A stretch of 64,000 nt of DNA from Bacillus sp. DTU_2020_1000418_1_SI_GHA_SEK_038 (GCF_032341175.1 NZ_CP135435.1:3286001-3350000), one strand, 5' to 3'. Counted from the first letter of the stretch, positions 29,905-39,487 are shown. Translations and numbers: made by a program. The notes: generated from the sequence alone by a model not told the origin.

Positions 29905-30399
29905 TTATGATTCAATTGGTATACCAGATAAATGAAAAGCCTCGTGAAGGGCCTCAACAGCCTGTACCATTTTTTCTTGTCCAATAACCGTTGAAACCTT
30001 AATTTCCGATGTACTCACCATCTTTACTTCGATGTCATTGGAGGCCAGCACTTCAAACATCTCTGCTGCTACCCCTGGGTTTGAAACCATTCCTGAACCA
30101 ATAATTGAAACTTTGGCAAGTCCTGTCTCTGACTCAATTCGGCTATAGTTTAATTTCATCTTACAGTTTTCTAGAACCTTTATGGCGTCATCGAGATCTT
30201 GATTTTTAATCGAGAAGGATAGATTAGTTGATTGCTCTGCCAGTGTACTTTGAATAATAATATCAACATTTATATGATTTTTTGCTAATTCAGAGAAAAC
30301 TGTCGATAAGCCAATTAAAGAATTCGGCAACCCAATAACAGTGACTCTTGTGATTTCATTCTCAAATGCAATTCCGCGTACAACTAGATTTTCCTCCAT
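29905..30399 (-). CDS. lysC: Aspartokinase II beta subunit (internal in-frame start)
   Basis: Starting at Met246 of the alpha subunit, ATG 30399 is preceded by GAGGAGG with 8 nt spacing, as strong an SD as any in the window. The product would be 164 residues holding just the two ACT domains. B. subtilis makes an alpha2-beta2 enzyme with a beta chain of about this size from the same kind of internal start, so synthesis here is very likely. Not a separate gene. Confidence 0.85.
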   Translation of the reverse strand: MEENLVVRGIAFENEITRVTVIGLPNSLIGLSTVFSELAKNHINVDIIIQSTLAEQSTNLSFSIKNQDLDDAIKVLENCKMKLNYSRIESETGLAKVSIIGSGMVSNPGVAAEMFEVLASNDIEVKMVSTSEIKVSTVIGQEKMVQAVEALHEAFHLSGIPIES

Positions 30400-31134
30400 A
30401 TTTACTTCCTCCTCAATAATAGTGCCCGCTTCTCTTTCACTGCTTGAACGAACCTCAATTGGAATATTAAAGTTTTTTGCAAATTCTACTGCCCTAGGAT
30501 GCAAAACGCCAGCTCCTAAATGGGCAAGCTCAAGCATTTCATCATAGGATACCGCCGATAATTTTCTTGCGTCTTTAACATAGCGCGGGTCTGTCGTAAA
30601 CACTCCAGTCACATCTGTATAAATATCGCATTTATCCGCTTTTAAAGCCGCGGCTATTGCGACTGCCGTAGTGTCTGACCCCCCACGCCCTAATGTTGAA
30701 ATGGCTCCGTCTTCCGTAATTCCTTGGAACCCCGCAACTATAACAATCCTTCCTTGGTTAAGCTCACTCTTCAACCTTGAAGTATCAATATCCAATATTC
30801 TTGCATTTCCATGTACTGACTCTGTTTTGATTCCAGCCTGCCAGCCTGTTAAGGATACAGCAGGAAAGCCCTTTTCTGATAAAGCCATTGCTAATAAAGA
30901 AATCGTCACCTGTTCACCAGTAGTTAAAAGCATGTCCATTTCTCTTTTGCTTGGAGAGGAGGAAATTTCCTTTGCCAAACCGACAAGATGATCTGTAGAT
31001 TTTCCCATTGCGGATACAACCACAATAACATCATTGCCCCTATTCTTTTCCTCGATTACACGATTGGCAACGTTTCGGATCTTTTCTACATTAGCAACAG
31101 AAGTTCCACCAAATTTTTGGATGATAAGTCCCAT
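29905..31134 (-). CDS. lysC: Aspartokinase II alpha subunit (lysine-sensitive)
   Basis: Phosphorylates aspartate, the first step to lysine, diaminopimelate, methionine and threonine. The 409 residues have KFGGTSVAN at the N-terminus, the kinase core with TGEQVTISLLA and GRGGSDTTAVAIAAAL, and two C-terminal ACT domains from about 250. A lysine riboswitch precedes it. The same reading frame also encodes the beta subunit from an internal start. Length and motifs are normal for the B. subtilis type. Confidence 0.96.
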   Translation of the reverse strand: MGLIIQKFGGTSVANVEKIRNVANRVIEEKNRGNDVIVVVSAMGKSTDHLVGLAKEISSSPSKREMDMLLTTGEQVTISLLAMALSEKGFPAVSLTGWQAGIKTESVHGNARILDIDTSRLKSELNQGRIVIVAGFQGITEDGAISTLGRGGSDTTAVAIAAALKADKCDIYTDVTGVFTTDPRYVKDARKLSAVSYDEMLELAHLGAGVLHPRAVEFAKNFNIPIEVRSSSEREAGTIIEEEVNMEENLVVRGIAFENEITRVTVIGLPNSLIGLSTVFSELAKNHINVDIIIQSTLAEQSTNLSFSIKNQDLDDAIKVLENCKMKLNYSRIESETGLAKVSIIGSGMVSNPGVAAEMFEVLASNDIEVKMVSTSEIKVSTVIGQEKMVQAVEALHEAFHLSGIPIES

Positions 31135-31235
31135 GTTTTCCCCTCTTTCTTATTTTGCAAATTATTGAATTAGCAGCTATCCTTCAATTGCCTTTATAAA
31201 TTATGCAGAAAATGCCCGATTGATTGGATTTTTGC

Positions 31236-31490
31236 ATAAAAAAAAGCAATGAGATCCTATCTCATTGCTGTGTTTATAAACGTATAAAAAAATACGATTT
31301 TACACAGTGAGATAGCTCTCCAAGACGGTTTTGTCTTGACAATCTTACATTTATTCAATGCAAGACCAGCGAAAAAAGTTATGAGACTTTGTCCACTTCG
31401 GCAAACATTCCCTTTCAAAGCTTTTCATTGAAGCTCATTCTTCTCCAAGCTTTTACTATTGAAGTTCGCACCTCTACCTTCACTTTAATA
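31236..31490 (-). promoter_or_regulatory. Lysine riboswitch (L box) controlling lysC
   Basis: The minus-strand leader has conserved L-box pieces in order: GAAGGTAGAGGTGCGAAC, AGTA, GGAGAAGAATGAGC, GAAAGGG and GCCGAAGTGGAC. A terminator hairpin follows before lysC. Lysine binding should favour termination. Confidence 0.9.
31245..31269 (-). terminator. Riboswitch expression-platform terminator
   Basis: Perfect 10-bp stem AGCAATGAGA / TCTCATTGCT with a 5-nt loop and a run of eight T on the minus strand. Confidence 0.9.
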
Positions 31491-31517
31491 CTATAAAGTG
31501 ATATTAAATTTTCAGTA

Positions 31518-31546
31518 ATTATAGCACGTTCAATTTCTTCTCACAA
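31518..31546 (-). promoter_or_regulatory. Sigma-A promoter of lysC
   Basis: -35 TTGTGA (31541-31546), 17-nt spacer, -10 TATAAT (31518-31523), starting just after the uvrC stop. Confidence 0.7.
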
Positions 31547-31548
31547 TA

Positions 31549-33321
31549 CTATTCCTGTAATTTTCTTTTTAATTCTTCCGCAATATTTGCAGGAATACCG
31601 ATTTTTCTAAATTCCTCAATGCTAGCCTCTTTCATCTTTTTGACGGACCCAAAGGTTTTTAGCAGCTGTTTCTTGCGCTTTTCCCCAATCCCAGGGATTT
31701 CATCAAGCACTGACTGAAAGGCGTTTTTTCCTCTTAGCTGACGATGGAAGGTTATGGCGAAACGGTGGACTTCATCTTGAATTCTTTGCAGCAAATAGAA
31801 CTCCTGACTGTTACGCCCAAGAGGAATCATTTCTAACGGATTCCCGTACAAGAGCTGTGAAGTTCTATGCTTCTCATCCTTAACTAGGCCAGAAATAGGA
31901 ATATCAAGATTTAATTCATTTTCCAATACATCTCTTACTGCTTCAACATGCCCTTTTCCTCCATCAATAATGAGCAAATCTGGAAGGGGCAGGTTTTCTT
32001 TTAATACTCGAGAATATCTTCTACGTACTACCTCGCGCATAGAATCATAATCATCCGGACCCTGCACGGTTTTTATTTTATATTTACGATATTCTCTTTT
32101 CTCTGGCTTGCCATCAATAAAAACAACCATGGCAGATACTGGATCTGTTCCTTGAATATTTGAGTTATCGAAGGCTTCAATTCGATGAGGGGTATAGATC
32201 CCTAGCTGGTTCCCCAAATTTTCAACCGCTTTAATGGTTCGTTCTTCATCCTTTTCAATAAGGGAGAACTTTTCTTGAAGGGCAATTTTAGCATTTTTAC
32301 AAGCTAATTGGACTAAATCCTTTTTCTGGCCTCGTTGCGGTTGGATTGTTTTTACTTCTATAAGCTCTTCAGCCATATTGGAATTAACCGTATTGGGCAG
32401 CAATATTTCCTTAGGCTTAAAATGATTAGCCTTTAAATAGAATTGACCTAGAAAAGTTAACATTTCTTCATCGGGCTCATTGTAAATTGGAAACATCGAA
32501 ACATCCCGTTCGATTAATTTACCTTGTCTAATAAAGAAGACCTGAACACACATCCAGCCTTTGTCGACAGCGAACCCGAATACATCTCGATCTGTAAAGT
32601 CTGTAGTTGTAATCTTTTGCTTTTCCATCGTTGCTTCAATATGAGCAATTCTATCCCGAAACTCCTTTGCCTTTTCAAAGTCAAGTTCTTCGGCAGCGGC
32701 TGTCATTTTTTGTGTTAATTCAGCTTTTATTTCCTTGTAGCCTCCATTTAAGAAACGGGTGATCTCATCAACCATTGTTTTATATTCTTGCTCGCTTACT
32801 TCATTTACACAGGGAGCTAAACATTGTCCTAAATGATAGTAAAGGCAAACACGGTCAGGCAAGGTTGTACATTTTCTTAATGGATAAATTCGGTCAAGCA
32901 GCTTTTTAGTTTCATTTGCAGCATGGACATTTGGATAAGGCCCAAAATATTTCCCCTTATCTTTTTTGACCTTTCGGGTAGTTATGAGGCGGGGATGTCT
33001 CTCGGCAGTTAGTTTTATAAATGGATAGGTTTTATCGTCCTTGAGCATAACATTATATTTAGGATCGTACTTTTTAATTAAGTTCATCTCAAGAATTAAT
33101 GCTTCCATATTAGAGGATGTCACAATATATTCGAGGTCTTCTATTTCATTGACTAATCTTTGTGTTTTTCCGTCATGTGAACCAGTAAAGTAGGATCTGA
33201 CACGATTTTTTAAAACCTTTGCCTTTCCTACGTAGATGATAGTTCCTTGACGGTCCTTCATTAAATAGCACCCCGGCTGATCGGGCAACAGCATTAATTT
33301 ATTTTTAATAATTTCATTCAT
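31549..33321 (-). CDS. uvrC: Excinuclease ABC subunit C
   Basis: UvrC makes both incisions around bulky DNA lesions in nucleotide excision repair. The 590 residues have the GIY-YIG domain (about 13-90, [19 protein letters not shown]). A Cys-rich patch follows ([21 protein letters not shown]), then the UVR motif (about 200-235). The RNase H-like endonuclease core contains [10 protein letters not shown] and [10 protein letters not shown]. Helix-hairpin-helix motifs end the protein ([13 protein letters not shown]). It lies 70 nt downstream of trxA. Confidence 0.97.
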   Translation of the reverse strand: MNEIIKNKLMLLPDQPGCYLMKDRQGTIIYVGKAKVLKNRVRSYFTGSHDGKTQRLVNEIEDLEYIVTSSNMEALILEMNLIKKYDPKYNVMLKDDKTYPFIKLTAERHPRLITTRKVKKDKGKYFGPYPNVHAANETKKLLDRIYPLRKCTTLPDRVCLYYHLGQCLAPCVNEVSEQEYKTMVDEITRFLNGGYKEIKAELTQKMTAAAEELDFEKAKEFRDRIAHIEATMEKQKITTTDFTDRDVFGFAVDKGWMCVQVFFIRQGKLIERDVSMFPIYNEPDEEMLTFLGQFYLKANHFKPKEILLPNTVNSNMAEELIEVKTIQPQRGQKKDLVQLACKNAKIALQEKFSLIEKDEERTIKAVENLGNQLGIYTPHRIEAFDNSNIQGTDPVSAMVVFIDGKPEKREYRKYKIKTVQGPDDYDSMREVVRRRYSRVLKENLPLPDLLIIDGGKGHVEAVRDVLENELNLDIPISGLVKDEKHRTSQLLYGNPLEMIPLGRNSQEFYLLQRIQDEVHRFAITFHRQLRGKNAFQSVLDEIPGIGEKRKKQLLKTFGSVKKMKEASIEEFRKIGIPANIAEELKRKLQE

Positions 33322-33348
33322 TTTATTATCACTTCCGAATAGAAATGC

Positions 33349-33378
33349 GTAAGGGGCCGACTAAGTCAGACCCCTTAC
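33349..33378 (-). other. Stem-loop between trxA and uvrC
   Basis: GTAAGGGG pairs with CCCCTTAC, with an inner GAC/GTC pair. No U-tract on the minus strand, so it is read as an mRNA processing or partial attenuation structure. Confidence 0.4.
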
Positions 33379-33391
33379 AAATCTAATCTTA

Positions 33392-33706
33392 TTATGCATG
33401 TTTTGATAGAAGTTCTGCAAGAGCTTCTTTAGGCTGGAAGCCAACCACTTTGTCTACAACTTCTCCATCTTTAAAAACGATTAAAGTAGGGATGCTCATG
33501 ACACCATATTTTCCTGCAGTTTCTTGGTTCTCGTCTACATCAAGCTTGACGATTTTAACTTTATCGCCCATTTCTGTATCAAGCTCTTCAAGTACTGGAG
33601 CAATCATTTTGCAAGGTCCGCACCATGGTGCCCAAAAATCTGCCAATACAACTCCTGAACCAGTTTCAGTAGAAAAAGTTTGATCTGTAGCGTTTATAAT
33701 AGCCAT
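33392..33706 (-). CDS. trxA: Thioredoxin
   Basis: The 104-residue general disulfide reductase of the cytoplasm, with WCGPC at 28-32 and the cis-proline in SIPT. Length and fold are standard. The ATG is preceded by AGGAGG. In B. subtilis trxA is essential and stress-induced; no specific operator was recognised here. Confidence 0.97.
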   Translation of the reverse strand: MAIINATDQTFSTETGSGVVLADFWAPWCGPCKMIAPVLEELDTEMGDKVKIVKLDVDENQETAGKYGVMSIPTLIVFKDGEVVDKVVGFQPKEALAELLSKHA

Positions 33707-33867
33707 TGATATGCCTCCTATTTTTAAGAAAATTAATAAATATAACGACAGTATACCATTGTTTATTCCCTCATGCTAACGATTTGCTTCGAACGTAATT
33801 TCCCCTAAATTTTCTATAACTATTCATATCTCATTTTCATTTTGGGATTATTCCTATAATGAAAACA

Positions 33868-33884
33868 AGCGGCATTTTGCCGCT
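33868..33884 (-). terminator. Terminator after etfA
   Basis: Perfect 6-bp AGCGGC / GCCGCT stem with a 5-nt loop, then TTGTTTTC. It closes the fadR-fadB-etfB-etfA unit. Confidence 0.7.
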
Positions 33885-33907
33885 CATTTTTCGCTTATAT
33901 CATAGGC

Positions 33908-34885
33908 TTATGCATTTATTAACAGTTTCTTAAACTCTTCTGTAAGCATTGGAACTACCTCAAACAGGTCCCCAACAATCCCATAGTCTGCAACTTTAAA
34001 AATATTTGCTTCTGGGTCTTTATTTATTGCTACAATGACTTTGGAGTTTGACATACCTGCAAGATGCTGAATGGCTCCGGAAATTCCGCACGCAATATAA
34101 AGGTCTGGTGTAACAACCTTACCTGTTTGGCCAATTTGCAATGAATAATCGCAATAATCAGCATCACAAGCACCACGAGAAGCTCCAACTGCTCCATTTA
34201 GAACTTTCGCAAGCTCTTTTAATGGACCAAAGCCTTCCTCACTTTTAACTCCACGCCCTCCAGCGATTACAACCTTTGCTTCAGAAAGATCGACTCCTTC
34301 GCTTGCTTTGCGGACAACCTCTTTAATAATGGTGCGAAGATCTTTAATGTCAACAGATAGAGTAGAAACGTCTCCAGACCTAGATTCATCCTTTTCAAGC
34401 GGGCTAATATTATTCGGGCGAATAGTAGCGAAAATTAAACCATCTGTAACAATTTTCTTTTCAAAAGCTTTTCCTGAATAAATTGGACGAGTGAATACTA
34501 AATTGCCTCCTGCTAATTCTAAGGCTGTTACATCGGAAATCAATCCAGAGCTTAATTTAGCAGCAATTTTTGGAGCTAAATCCTTCCCTAAAGCTGTATG
34601 ACCAAAAATCAAGCCATCCGGCTTTTCTGCATCAATGACAGCCATAACAGCCTGTGAATAGCCATCAGATGTATATTGCTTAAGTTTTTCATCTTCAATG
34701 GTTACGACACGGTCCGCACCATATTGGATTAATTCTCCGCCTAAAGCGCTTACAGAATCGCCAATTAAAATTCCTACAACTTCTCCGCCTTCTGCTGCCG
34801 TTTTTGCCGCAGCTACTGCTTCAAAGGATACATTACGCAATGATCCATCACGGACTTCACCTAAAACTAAAACTTTTCTAGCCAT
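33908..34885 (-). CDS. etfA: Electron transfer flavoprotein alpha subunit
   Basis: With EtfB it accepts electrons from acyl-CoA dehydrogenases during beta-oxidation. The 325 residues have an N-terminal nucleotide-fold domain and the C-terminal FAD domain with VIAGGRGVKSEEGF, GASRGACDADY, and the FAD signature YIACGISGAIQHLAGM...VAINKDPEANIF near 266-297. It is the last gene of the fad/etf operon. Confidence 0.97.
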   Translation of the reverse strand: MARKVLVLGEVRDGSLRNVSFEAVAAAKTAAEGGEVVGILIGDSVSALGGELIQYGADRVVTIEDEKLKQYTSDGYSQAVMAVIDAEKPDGLIFGHTALGKDLAPKIAAKLSSGLISDVTALELAGGNLVFTRPIYSGKAFEKKIVTDGLIFATIRPNNISPLEKDESRSGDVSTLSVDIKDLRTIIKEVVRKASEGVDLSEAKVVIAGGRGVKSEEGFGPLKELAKVLNGAVGASRGACDADYCDYSLQIGQTGKVVTPDLYIACGISGAIQHLAGMSNSKVIVAINKDPEANIFKVADYGIVGDLFEVVPMLTEEFKKLLINA

Positions 34886-34925
34886 TATGCTTTACCCCCT
34901 GCGTTCATATTCTTGTATATTCCGA

Positions 34926-35699
34926 TCAGACTACTTTTGCTTCTGTATGAAGAAGTTGCACTAGTTCTTTGACTTGATCTGCAAGCTCGCCTTCGAGGAT
35001 TTTTCCAGCCTCTTTTTTAGGTGGCAGATAGATTTCAATTGTTTTTGTCTTTGCCTCAACATCGTCTTCTTCAAGATCAAGATCATCAAGCTCTAGCTCA
35101 TCAAGCGGTTTTTTCTTCGCTTTCATAATTCCTGGCAATGATGGATAGCGAGGCTCGTTTAAGCCTTGCTGAGCTGTTACTAATAAAGGCAGGCTTGTCT
35201 CGATTACTTCGGAATCCCCTTCGACATCACGAATAACTGTTACATTGCTGCCCGCAATATCGAGCTTTGTAATCGTTGTAACATAAGGGATGTTGAGAAG
35301 TTCAGCTACTCGTGGTCCAACTTGACCTGAACCGCCGTCAATCGCAACGTTTCCAGCAATAATTAAGTCAGCATCCTTGTCTTTTAAGTATTCAGAAAGG
35401 ATTTTTGCAGTTGTATATTGATCACCGTATTCTAGGTCATCTTCTGTATTAATTAACACAGCTTTATCAGCACCCATAGCAAGGGCCGTACGAAGCTGTT
35501 TCTCAGTTTCTTCATTTCCGACAGAGACAACAGTTACCTCTCCGCCATTTTCATCACGGACCTGAATGGCTTCTTCGATTGCATATTCATCATAAGGATT
35601 AATGATAAATTCTGCTCCATCTTCGTTTATTTGACCACCTGAAATCGTAATCTTCTCTTCTGTATCAAAGGTTCTTTTCATTAAAACATAGATGTTCAT
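34926..35699 (-). CDS. etfB: Electron transfer flavoprotein beta subunit
   Basis: Partner of EtfA, binding AMP. The 257 residues start MNIYVLMKRTFDTEEK and contain the family motif region around GNVAIDGGSGQVGPRVAELLNIPY (about 119-142). ATG 35699 is preceded by GGAGGG; a longer upstream reading begins inside the repeat-like spacer and is rejected. The 200-nt gap to fadB holds a possible decayed repeat. Confidence 0.96.
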   Translation of the reverse strand: MNIYVLMKRTFDTEEKITISGGQINEDGAEFIINPYDEYAIEEAIQVRDENGGEVTVVSVGNEETEKQLRTALAMGADKAVLINTEDDLEYGDQYTTAKILSEYLKDKDADLIIAGNVAIDGGSGQVGPRVAELLNIPYVTTITKLDIAGSNVTVIRDVEGDSEVIETSLPLLVTAQQGLNEPRYPSLPGIMKAKKKPLDELELDDLDLEEDDVEAKTKTIEIYLPPKKEAGKILEGELADQVKELVQLLHTEAKVV

Positions 35700-35718
35700 A
35701 ATATCCCTCCTAATAATA

Positions 35719-35785
35719 AAAGCGTATGACCTCGAGCCCCCAGGCACAGTAGGCAGATAGTAAAATCGTAAGTGCCGAAGCAAAA
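35719..35785. repeat. Possible decayed copy of the hairpin repeat
   Basis: AAAAGCGTATGACCTCGAG followed by CCCC and an outer GGCAC/GTGCC pair resembles the ends of the element at 54495-54618. No gene is present in this gap between etfB and fadB. Confidence 0.35.
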
Positions 35786-35899
35786 ACATTTTATTACTTC
35801 TAAAAATTAAGATAATTTATTTCATACAGAATGTTCACCCTGTACATGCTTATTATAATAGATTGCTAGAAAAATTGTTATCGGAAAAAATTATTATTT

Positions 35900-36673
35900 C
35901 TATTTTCCAATAAATTTTGGTTCTCTTTTCTCGATAAATGCAGAAATCCCTTCTTTTCCATCTTCTGAGACGAATACATCTCCGAACAATTTTGCTTCCA
36001 TCTTAACTCCTTCAAAGTATTCTTTAGTTTTAGGGTAATTTAAAAGATCGATAGCAGCCTTAATGGAAACTGGGCTCTTCTTGGCAATTTTCTTTGCCAT
36101 GTTATAGGCATTTTCTAAAAGCTCGCTTTCAGGGTAAGCATGATTGGCAAGACCATACTGTACTGCTTCCAAACCCGTAATAGGATCACTTGTAAATAGC
36201 ATTTCGGCAGCTTTAGCTGTGCCAACAAGTCGCGGAAGACGCTGTGTTCCTGCAAATCCTGGGATTAATCCAAGCTGAAGCTCAGGAAGTCCAAGCTTTG
36301 CATTCTCAGCAACTAGTCTGAAGTGACAACCCATAGCTAGCTCTAGTCCACCGCCAAGTGCGGCACCATGAATAGCAGCGATGATAGGCTTAGGGAATGT
36401 TTCCATTCGTTCAAATAATTTCTGGCCATAGGTTGAAAGACTAGAAAAATCATTTCCAGATTCAATTGTTGTAAATTCTTTAATATCTGCACCTGCTGAA
36501 AAGAAACAGCCTTCTCCGTGTATTAAGATGACCCTAATTTCGTCATTTGCTTCAATTTCATCTAATACGGCGGATAACTCTTTCAATACTCCTGAAGAAA
36601 GAGCATTTGCCGGAGGACGTTCAATCGTAATAGTAGCTACCATATCCTGATAAGACCATTTTAAAAATTCCAT
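35900..36673 (-). CDS. fadB: Enoyl-CoA hydratase
   Basis: Hydrates enoyl-CoA in fatty acid beta-oxidation. The 257-residue crotonase-fold protein has IERPPANALS, the oxyanion-hole sequences FFSAGADIKEF (about 58-68) and HGAALGGGLELAMGCHFR (about 102-119), and the catalytic glutamates in LPELQLGLIPGFAGTQRLPR. It follows fadR by 39 nt and shares its promoter. Confidence 0.95.
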   Translation of the reverse strand: MEFLKWSYQDMVATITIERPPANALSSGVLKELSAVLDEIEANDEIRVILIHGEGCFFSAGADIKEFTTIESGNDFSSLSTYGQKLFERMETFPKPIIAAIHGAALGGGLELAMGCHFRLVAENAKLGLPELQLGLIPGFAGTQRLPRLVGTAKAAEMLFTSDPITGLEAVQYGLANHAYPESELLENAYNMAKKIAKKSPVSIKAAIDLLNYPKTKEYFEGVKMEAKLFGDVFVSEDGKEGISAFIEKREPKFIGK

Positions 36674-36712
36674 ATTTCATCCATCCCCTTTTCTTTCAAT
36701 ACTATGCAATGG

Positions 36713-37300
36713 CTAATGACGCGCGGCACAGCCATTGAGAAGTAGTTGATGCACTGGGCCTGCTAACGAGGGCAAATCATATTTTTGCTCATTCATGACC
36801 CAGGTTGTAACTGTCTCATCCATCGTGCCAAATATCATTTGGCGTGCTAATCGGGTATCTAAAGCGGCTGAAAACTCCCCGGTTTCCTTTCCCTCTATTA
36901 GGATTTTTTCCACTAAAGAAAGAACACCTTTTAGAACTTCATTGATTTTATGACGGATTTCCTTATTGGACTGTCTTAGCTCCAATTGAGTCACGATAGC
37001 AAGATGGCGATTCTCAGAAAGCATATTAAAATGTGTTTCAACCAATACTAATAATTTCTCCGCAGCTGATTCTTTTCCTGCAATTTTTTCTTTATATTTC
37101 TCAACAAAGTATCCCATTTTTTCTTGAAAGAGAGAAATGAGAATATCTTCTTTATTCTTAAAATATAAGTAAATCGTTCCGTCAGCAACTCCAGCCTGCT
37201 TGGCAATTTTGGAAACCTGTGCTTGATGGTAACCATTCTCTGCAATGGCTATGACTGCAGCATCAATGATTTGACGATACTTAGGTTTATTTTTTTTCAC
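36713..37300 (-). CDS. fadR: TetR-family fatty acid degradation regulator FadR
   Basis: Acyl-CoA-responsive repressor of beta-oxidation genes. The 195 residues have the N-terminal TetR HTH (IIDAAVIAIAENGYHQAQVSKIAKQAGVADGTIYLYFKNKEDIL, 10-54) and a helical ligand-binding domain. It heads the fadR-fadB-etfB-etfA operon, and a perfect FadR operator sits over the predicted transcription start, so the gene is autoregulated. Confidence 0.95.
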   Translation of the reverse strand: MKKNKPKYRQIIDAAVIAIAENGYHQAQVSKIAKQAGVADGTIYLYFKNKEDILISLFQEKMGYFVEKYKEKIAGKESAAEKLLVLVETHFNMLSENRHLAIVTQLELRQSNKEIRHKINEVLKGVLSLVEKILIEGKETGEFSAALDTRLARQMIFGTMDETVTTWVMNEQKYDLPSLAGPVHQLLLNGCAARH

Positions 37301-37367
37301 AGTGTCCCTCCTTCCAAGAATGTGTAAGCTGATTTTAGTATAAGGGGCGATTAATTGCTAAATGATA

Positions 37368-37387
37368 ATGAATGAATCATCATTCAT
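37368..37387. promoter_or_regulatory. FadR operator
   Basis: ATGAATGA-N4-TCATTCAT, a perfect 8-bp-arm palindrome. It matches the B. subtilis FadR box TGAATGANTANTCATTCA at all but one specified base. It lies just downstream of the -10 box. Confidence 0.88.
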
Positions 37388-37393
37388 ATTTTT

Positions 37394-37422
37394 ATAATAG
37401 TGCCACAATTCCGTTCTGTCAA
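37394..37422 (-). promoter_or_regulatory. Sigma-A promoter of fadR operon
   Basis: -35 TTGACA (37417-37422), 17-nt spacer, -10 TATTAT (37394-37399). Confidence 0.8.
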
Positions 37423-37505
37423 GAATCTGTTGTGCAGTTTTTGATGGACGGATTTATTATGTCATTTATTTAATAATGGTACAAGCCTATTTCGTCAAAA
37501 ATAAA

Positions 37506-37529
37506 GAGCCGAAGTAGAAGCTCGGACTC
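37506..37529 (-). terminator. Terminator after lcfA
   Basis: GAGTCCGA and TCGG-CTC arms with one bulge, ending in TTTATTTTTG, 6 nt past the lcfA stop. Confidence 0.6.
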
Positions 37530-37534
37530 AAAAA

Positions 37535-39238
37535 TTAAGCCTGCTTTTCCTGATCATCAGTTAATTTCTTTTTCTCTTCATCTATCAGTGCTCTTTTTAA
37601 TATTTTTCCAACGGCTGTTTTTGGAAGCTCGTTACGGAATTCGTAAAGTCTTGGAACCTTATAGGCCGCAAGATATTTTCGAGCAAACTCATTTAACTCT
37701 TCTTTATTTGCAGTTGCCCCTTCTTTTAAGACGATGTAAGCTTTAACAGTTTCTCCACGATATGGATCAGGTATACCGGCTGCTACAACTTCCTGCACGG
37801 CAGGGTGCTCATAAAGGACTTCTTCAATTTCACGCGGATAAATATTATAACCTCCAGCGATAATCATATCCTTCTTACGATCAACTACATAGAAATAGCC
37901 TTGATCATCCATATATCCGAGATCTCCAGTTAATAACCAGCCATCCTTTAGGGATTGGGCTGTTTCCTCTGGACGATTCCAATATCCCTTCATAACTTGA
38001 GGTCCATTTACAACAATTTCACCAACCTCACCTGGCGGAAGAAACTCTCCTGTCTCCAATGATAGAATTGCAGCATTAGTATCAGGCCAAGGTACACCTA
38101 TGCTTCCCTTCACACGCGGGCGGTCCCAGAGGAAATTCGAATGAGTAACCGGTGAAGATTCTGTTAAACCATAGCCTTCAACAAGCTTCCCGCCTGTTAT
38201 CTCTTCAAACTTTTGCTGAACCTCTACTGGCAGAGCCGCTGATCCGCTTATACATGAATCAATAGAGGAAAGATCATACTTCTTTAAATCTGGGTGGTTT
38301 AATAATCCGATATAAATCGTAGGCGCCCCAGGGAAAAGAGTCGGCCGCTGTTTTTGAATCGTCTTTAGTGTTGTCTCTACATCGAATTTTGGCAGCAATA
38401 CCATTTTGTGTGCTTCCATAACAGATAAAATTAAAACGGTTGTCATTCCATAAACATGGAAAAATGGCAATAATCCAAGAACCACTTCCTGACCCGGTTT
38501 ACATTTATACAGCCAAGCCTTACACATAGAAGCATTCGCTACAAGGTTCCGATGCGTTAGCATAACCCCTTTTGGAAATCCGGTTGTTCCCCCTGTATAT
38601 TGTAATAATGCTAAGTCCTCTTCAAAATCAAATTCATATTCCTTCAGTGTTTTTGTTGGCTGCTTTAGAATTTCAGTTAATAAATGGTTGCTTCCTTCAT
38701 GCCTGACATTTACAACGATTCCATATTGTTTTTTTTGCACAAATGGGTATAGCAAGTTTTTCGGAAATGGAAGGAATTCTTTGATAGCGGTTACAATAAC
38801 ATGCTGTAAATCCGTTTGCTGTTTAACCTTTGTTACCCTTGGAAATAAAATGTCCATTGTTATAATGGCTTTTGATCCAGAATCCTTCATTTGGTATTCA
38901 AGTTCCCGTTCTGTATACAAGGGATTTGTTTGTACAACAATTCCTCCTGCCATTAAGATTCCGTAATAACTAATAACAGCCTGCGGAATATTCGGCAGCA
39001 TAATAGCGACTCTATCACCTTTCTCAATTCCGAGTTCCTGAAGATAGGAAGCAAGCTTTAAAGACAATTCATAAATTGTTCGATAAGTAAATTCCTTTCC
39101 CATAAAATGAATCGCAATTTTCTCTGGATGATCATCAGCCGCTTTTTTTAAATAGTCTTGAACCGGCTGATTCGGATATGTCAAAGATGAGGGTATTTCT
39201 TCCGGATACGTTTGAAGCCATGGTTTATTCGTTACCAA
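37535..39238 (-). CDS. lcfA: Long-chain acyl-CoA synthetase
   Basis: Activates fatty acids to acyl-CoA through an acyl-adenylate. The 567 residues have the AMP-binding motif YTGGTTGFPKGVMLTH (about 213-228), then GYGLTESSPVTH (about 355-366). The C-terminal hinge is GWLLTGDLGYMDDQGYFYVVDRKKDMI, and the catalytic lysine is in PKTAVGKILKRAL. The TTG start has GGAGGG upstream. It has a separate promoter from the fadR operon. No clear FadR box was found at it. Confidence 0.95.
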   Translation of the reverse strand: MVTNKPWLQTYPEEIPSSLTYPNQPVQDYLKKAADDHPEKIAIHFMGKEFTYRTIYELSLKLASYLQELGIEKGDRVAIMLPNIPQAVISYYGILMAGGIVVQTNPLYTERELEYQMKDSGSKAIITMDILFPRVTKVKQQTDLQHVIVTAIKEFLPFPKNLLYPFVQKKQYGIVVNVRHEGSNHLLTEILKQPTKTLKEYEFDFEEDLALLQYTGGTTGFPKGVMLTHRNLVANASMCKAWLYKCKPGQEVVLGLLPFFHVYGMTTVLILSVMEAHKMVLLPKFDVETTLKTIQKQRPTLFPGAPTIYIGLLNHPDLKKYDLSSIDSCISGSAALPVEVQQKFEEITGGKLVEGYGLTESSPVTHSNFLWDRPRVKGSIGVPWPDTNAAILSLETGEFLPPGEVGEIVVNGPQVMKGYWNRPEETAQSLKDGWLLTGDLGYMDDQGYFYVVDRKKDMIIAGGYNIYPREIEEVLYEHPAVQEVVAAGIPDPYRGETVKAYIVLKEGATANKEELNEFARKYLAAYKVPRLYEFRNELPKTAVGKILKRALIDEEKKKLTDDQEKQA

Positions 39239-39294
39239 TATATTCCCTCCTTTTTAATCGTTAAATATTTAGAACATTCAAATTGTTCATTCTT

Positions 39295-39323
39295 ATTATA
39301 ATATAATGAAGTTTACATGACAA
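39295..39323 (-). promoter_or_regulatory. Sigma-A promoter of lcfA
   Basis: -35 TTGTCA (39318-39323), 17-nt spacer, -10 TATAAT (39295-39300). Confidence 0.7.
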
Positions 39324-39463
39324 TTAGAATAATAGGTTATTGTATATTTTTAACATGTCCTCATAAGCAATTAATTTATTATGTAAGATTTAATATAGTT
39401 ATCATGTTTCAATTCTAGAAAGTGAAGAATTAAAACTTATGGTAATACAAAAGAACGCAAAAA

Positions 39464-39487
39464 AATCGCCACATCACTATGGCGATT
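39464..39487 (-). terminator. Terminator closing the mutS2-yshE unit
   Basis: AATCGCC pairs with GGCGATT around a 10-nt loop, followed by seven T on the minus strand. It lies beyond the microprotein ORF, not directly after yshE. Confidence 0.85.

Noticed and set aside
39240..39300. FadR operator upstream of lcfA
   Set aside because: GAATG repeats are present, but they do not form the TGAATGA/TCATTCA palindrome.
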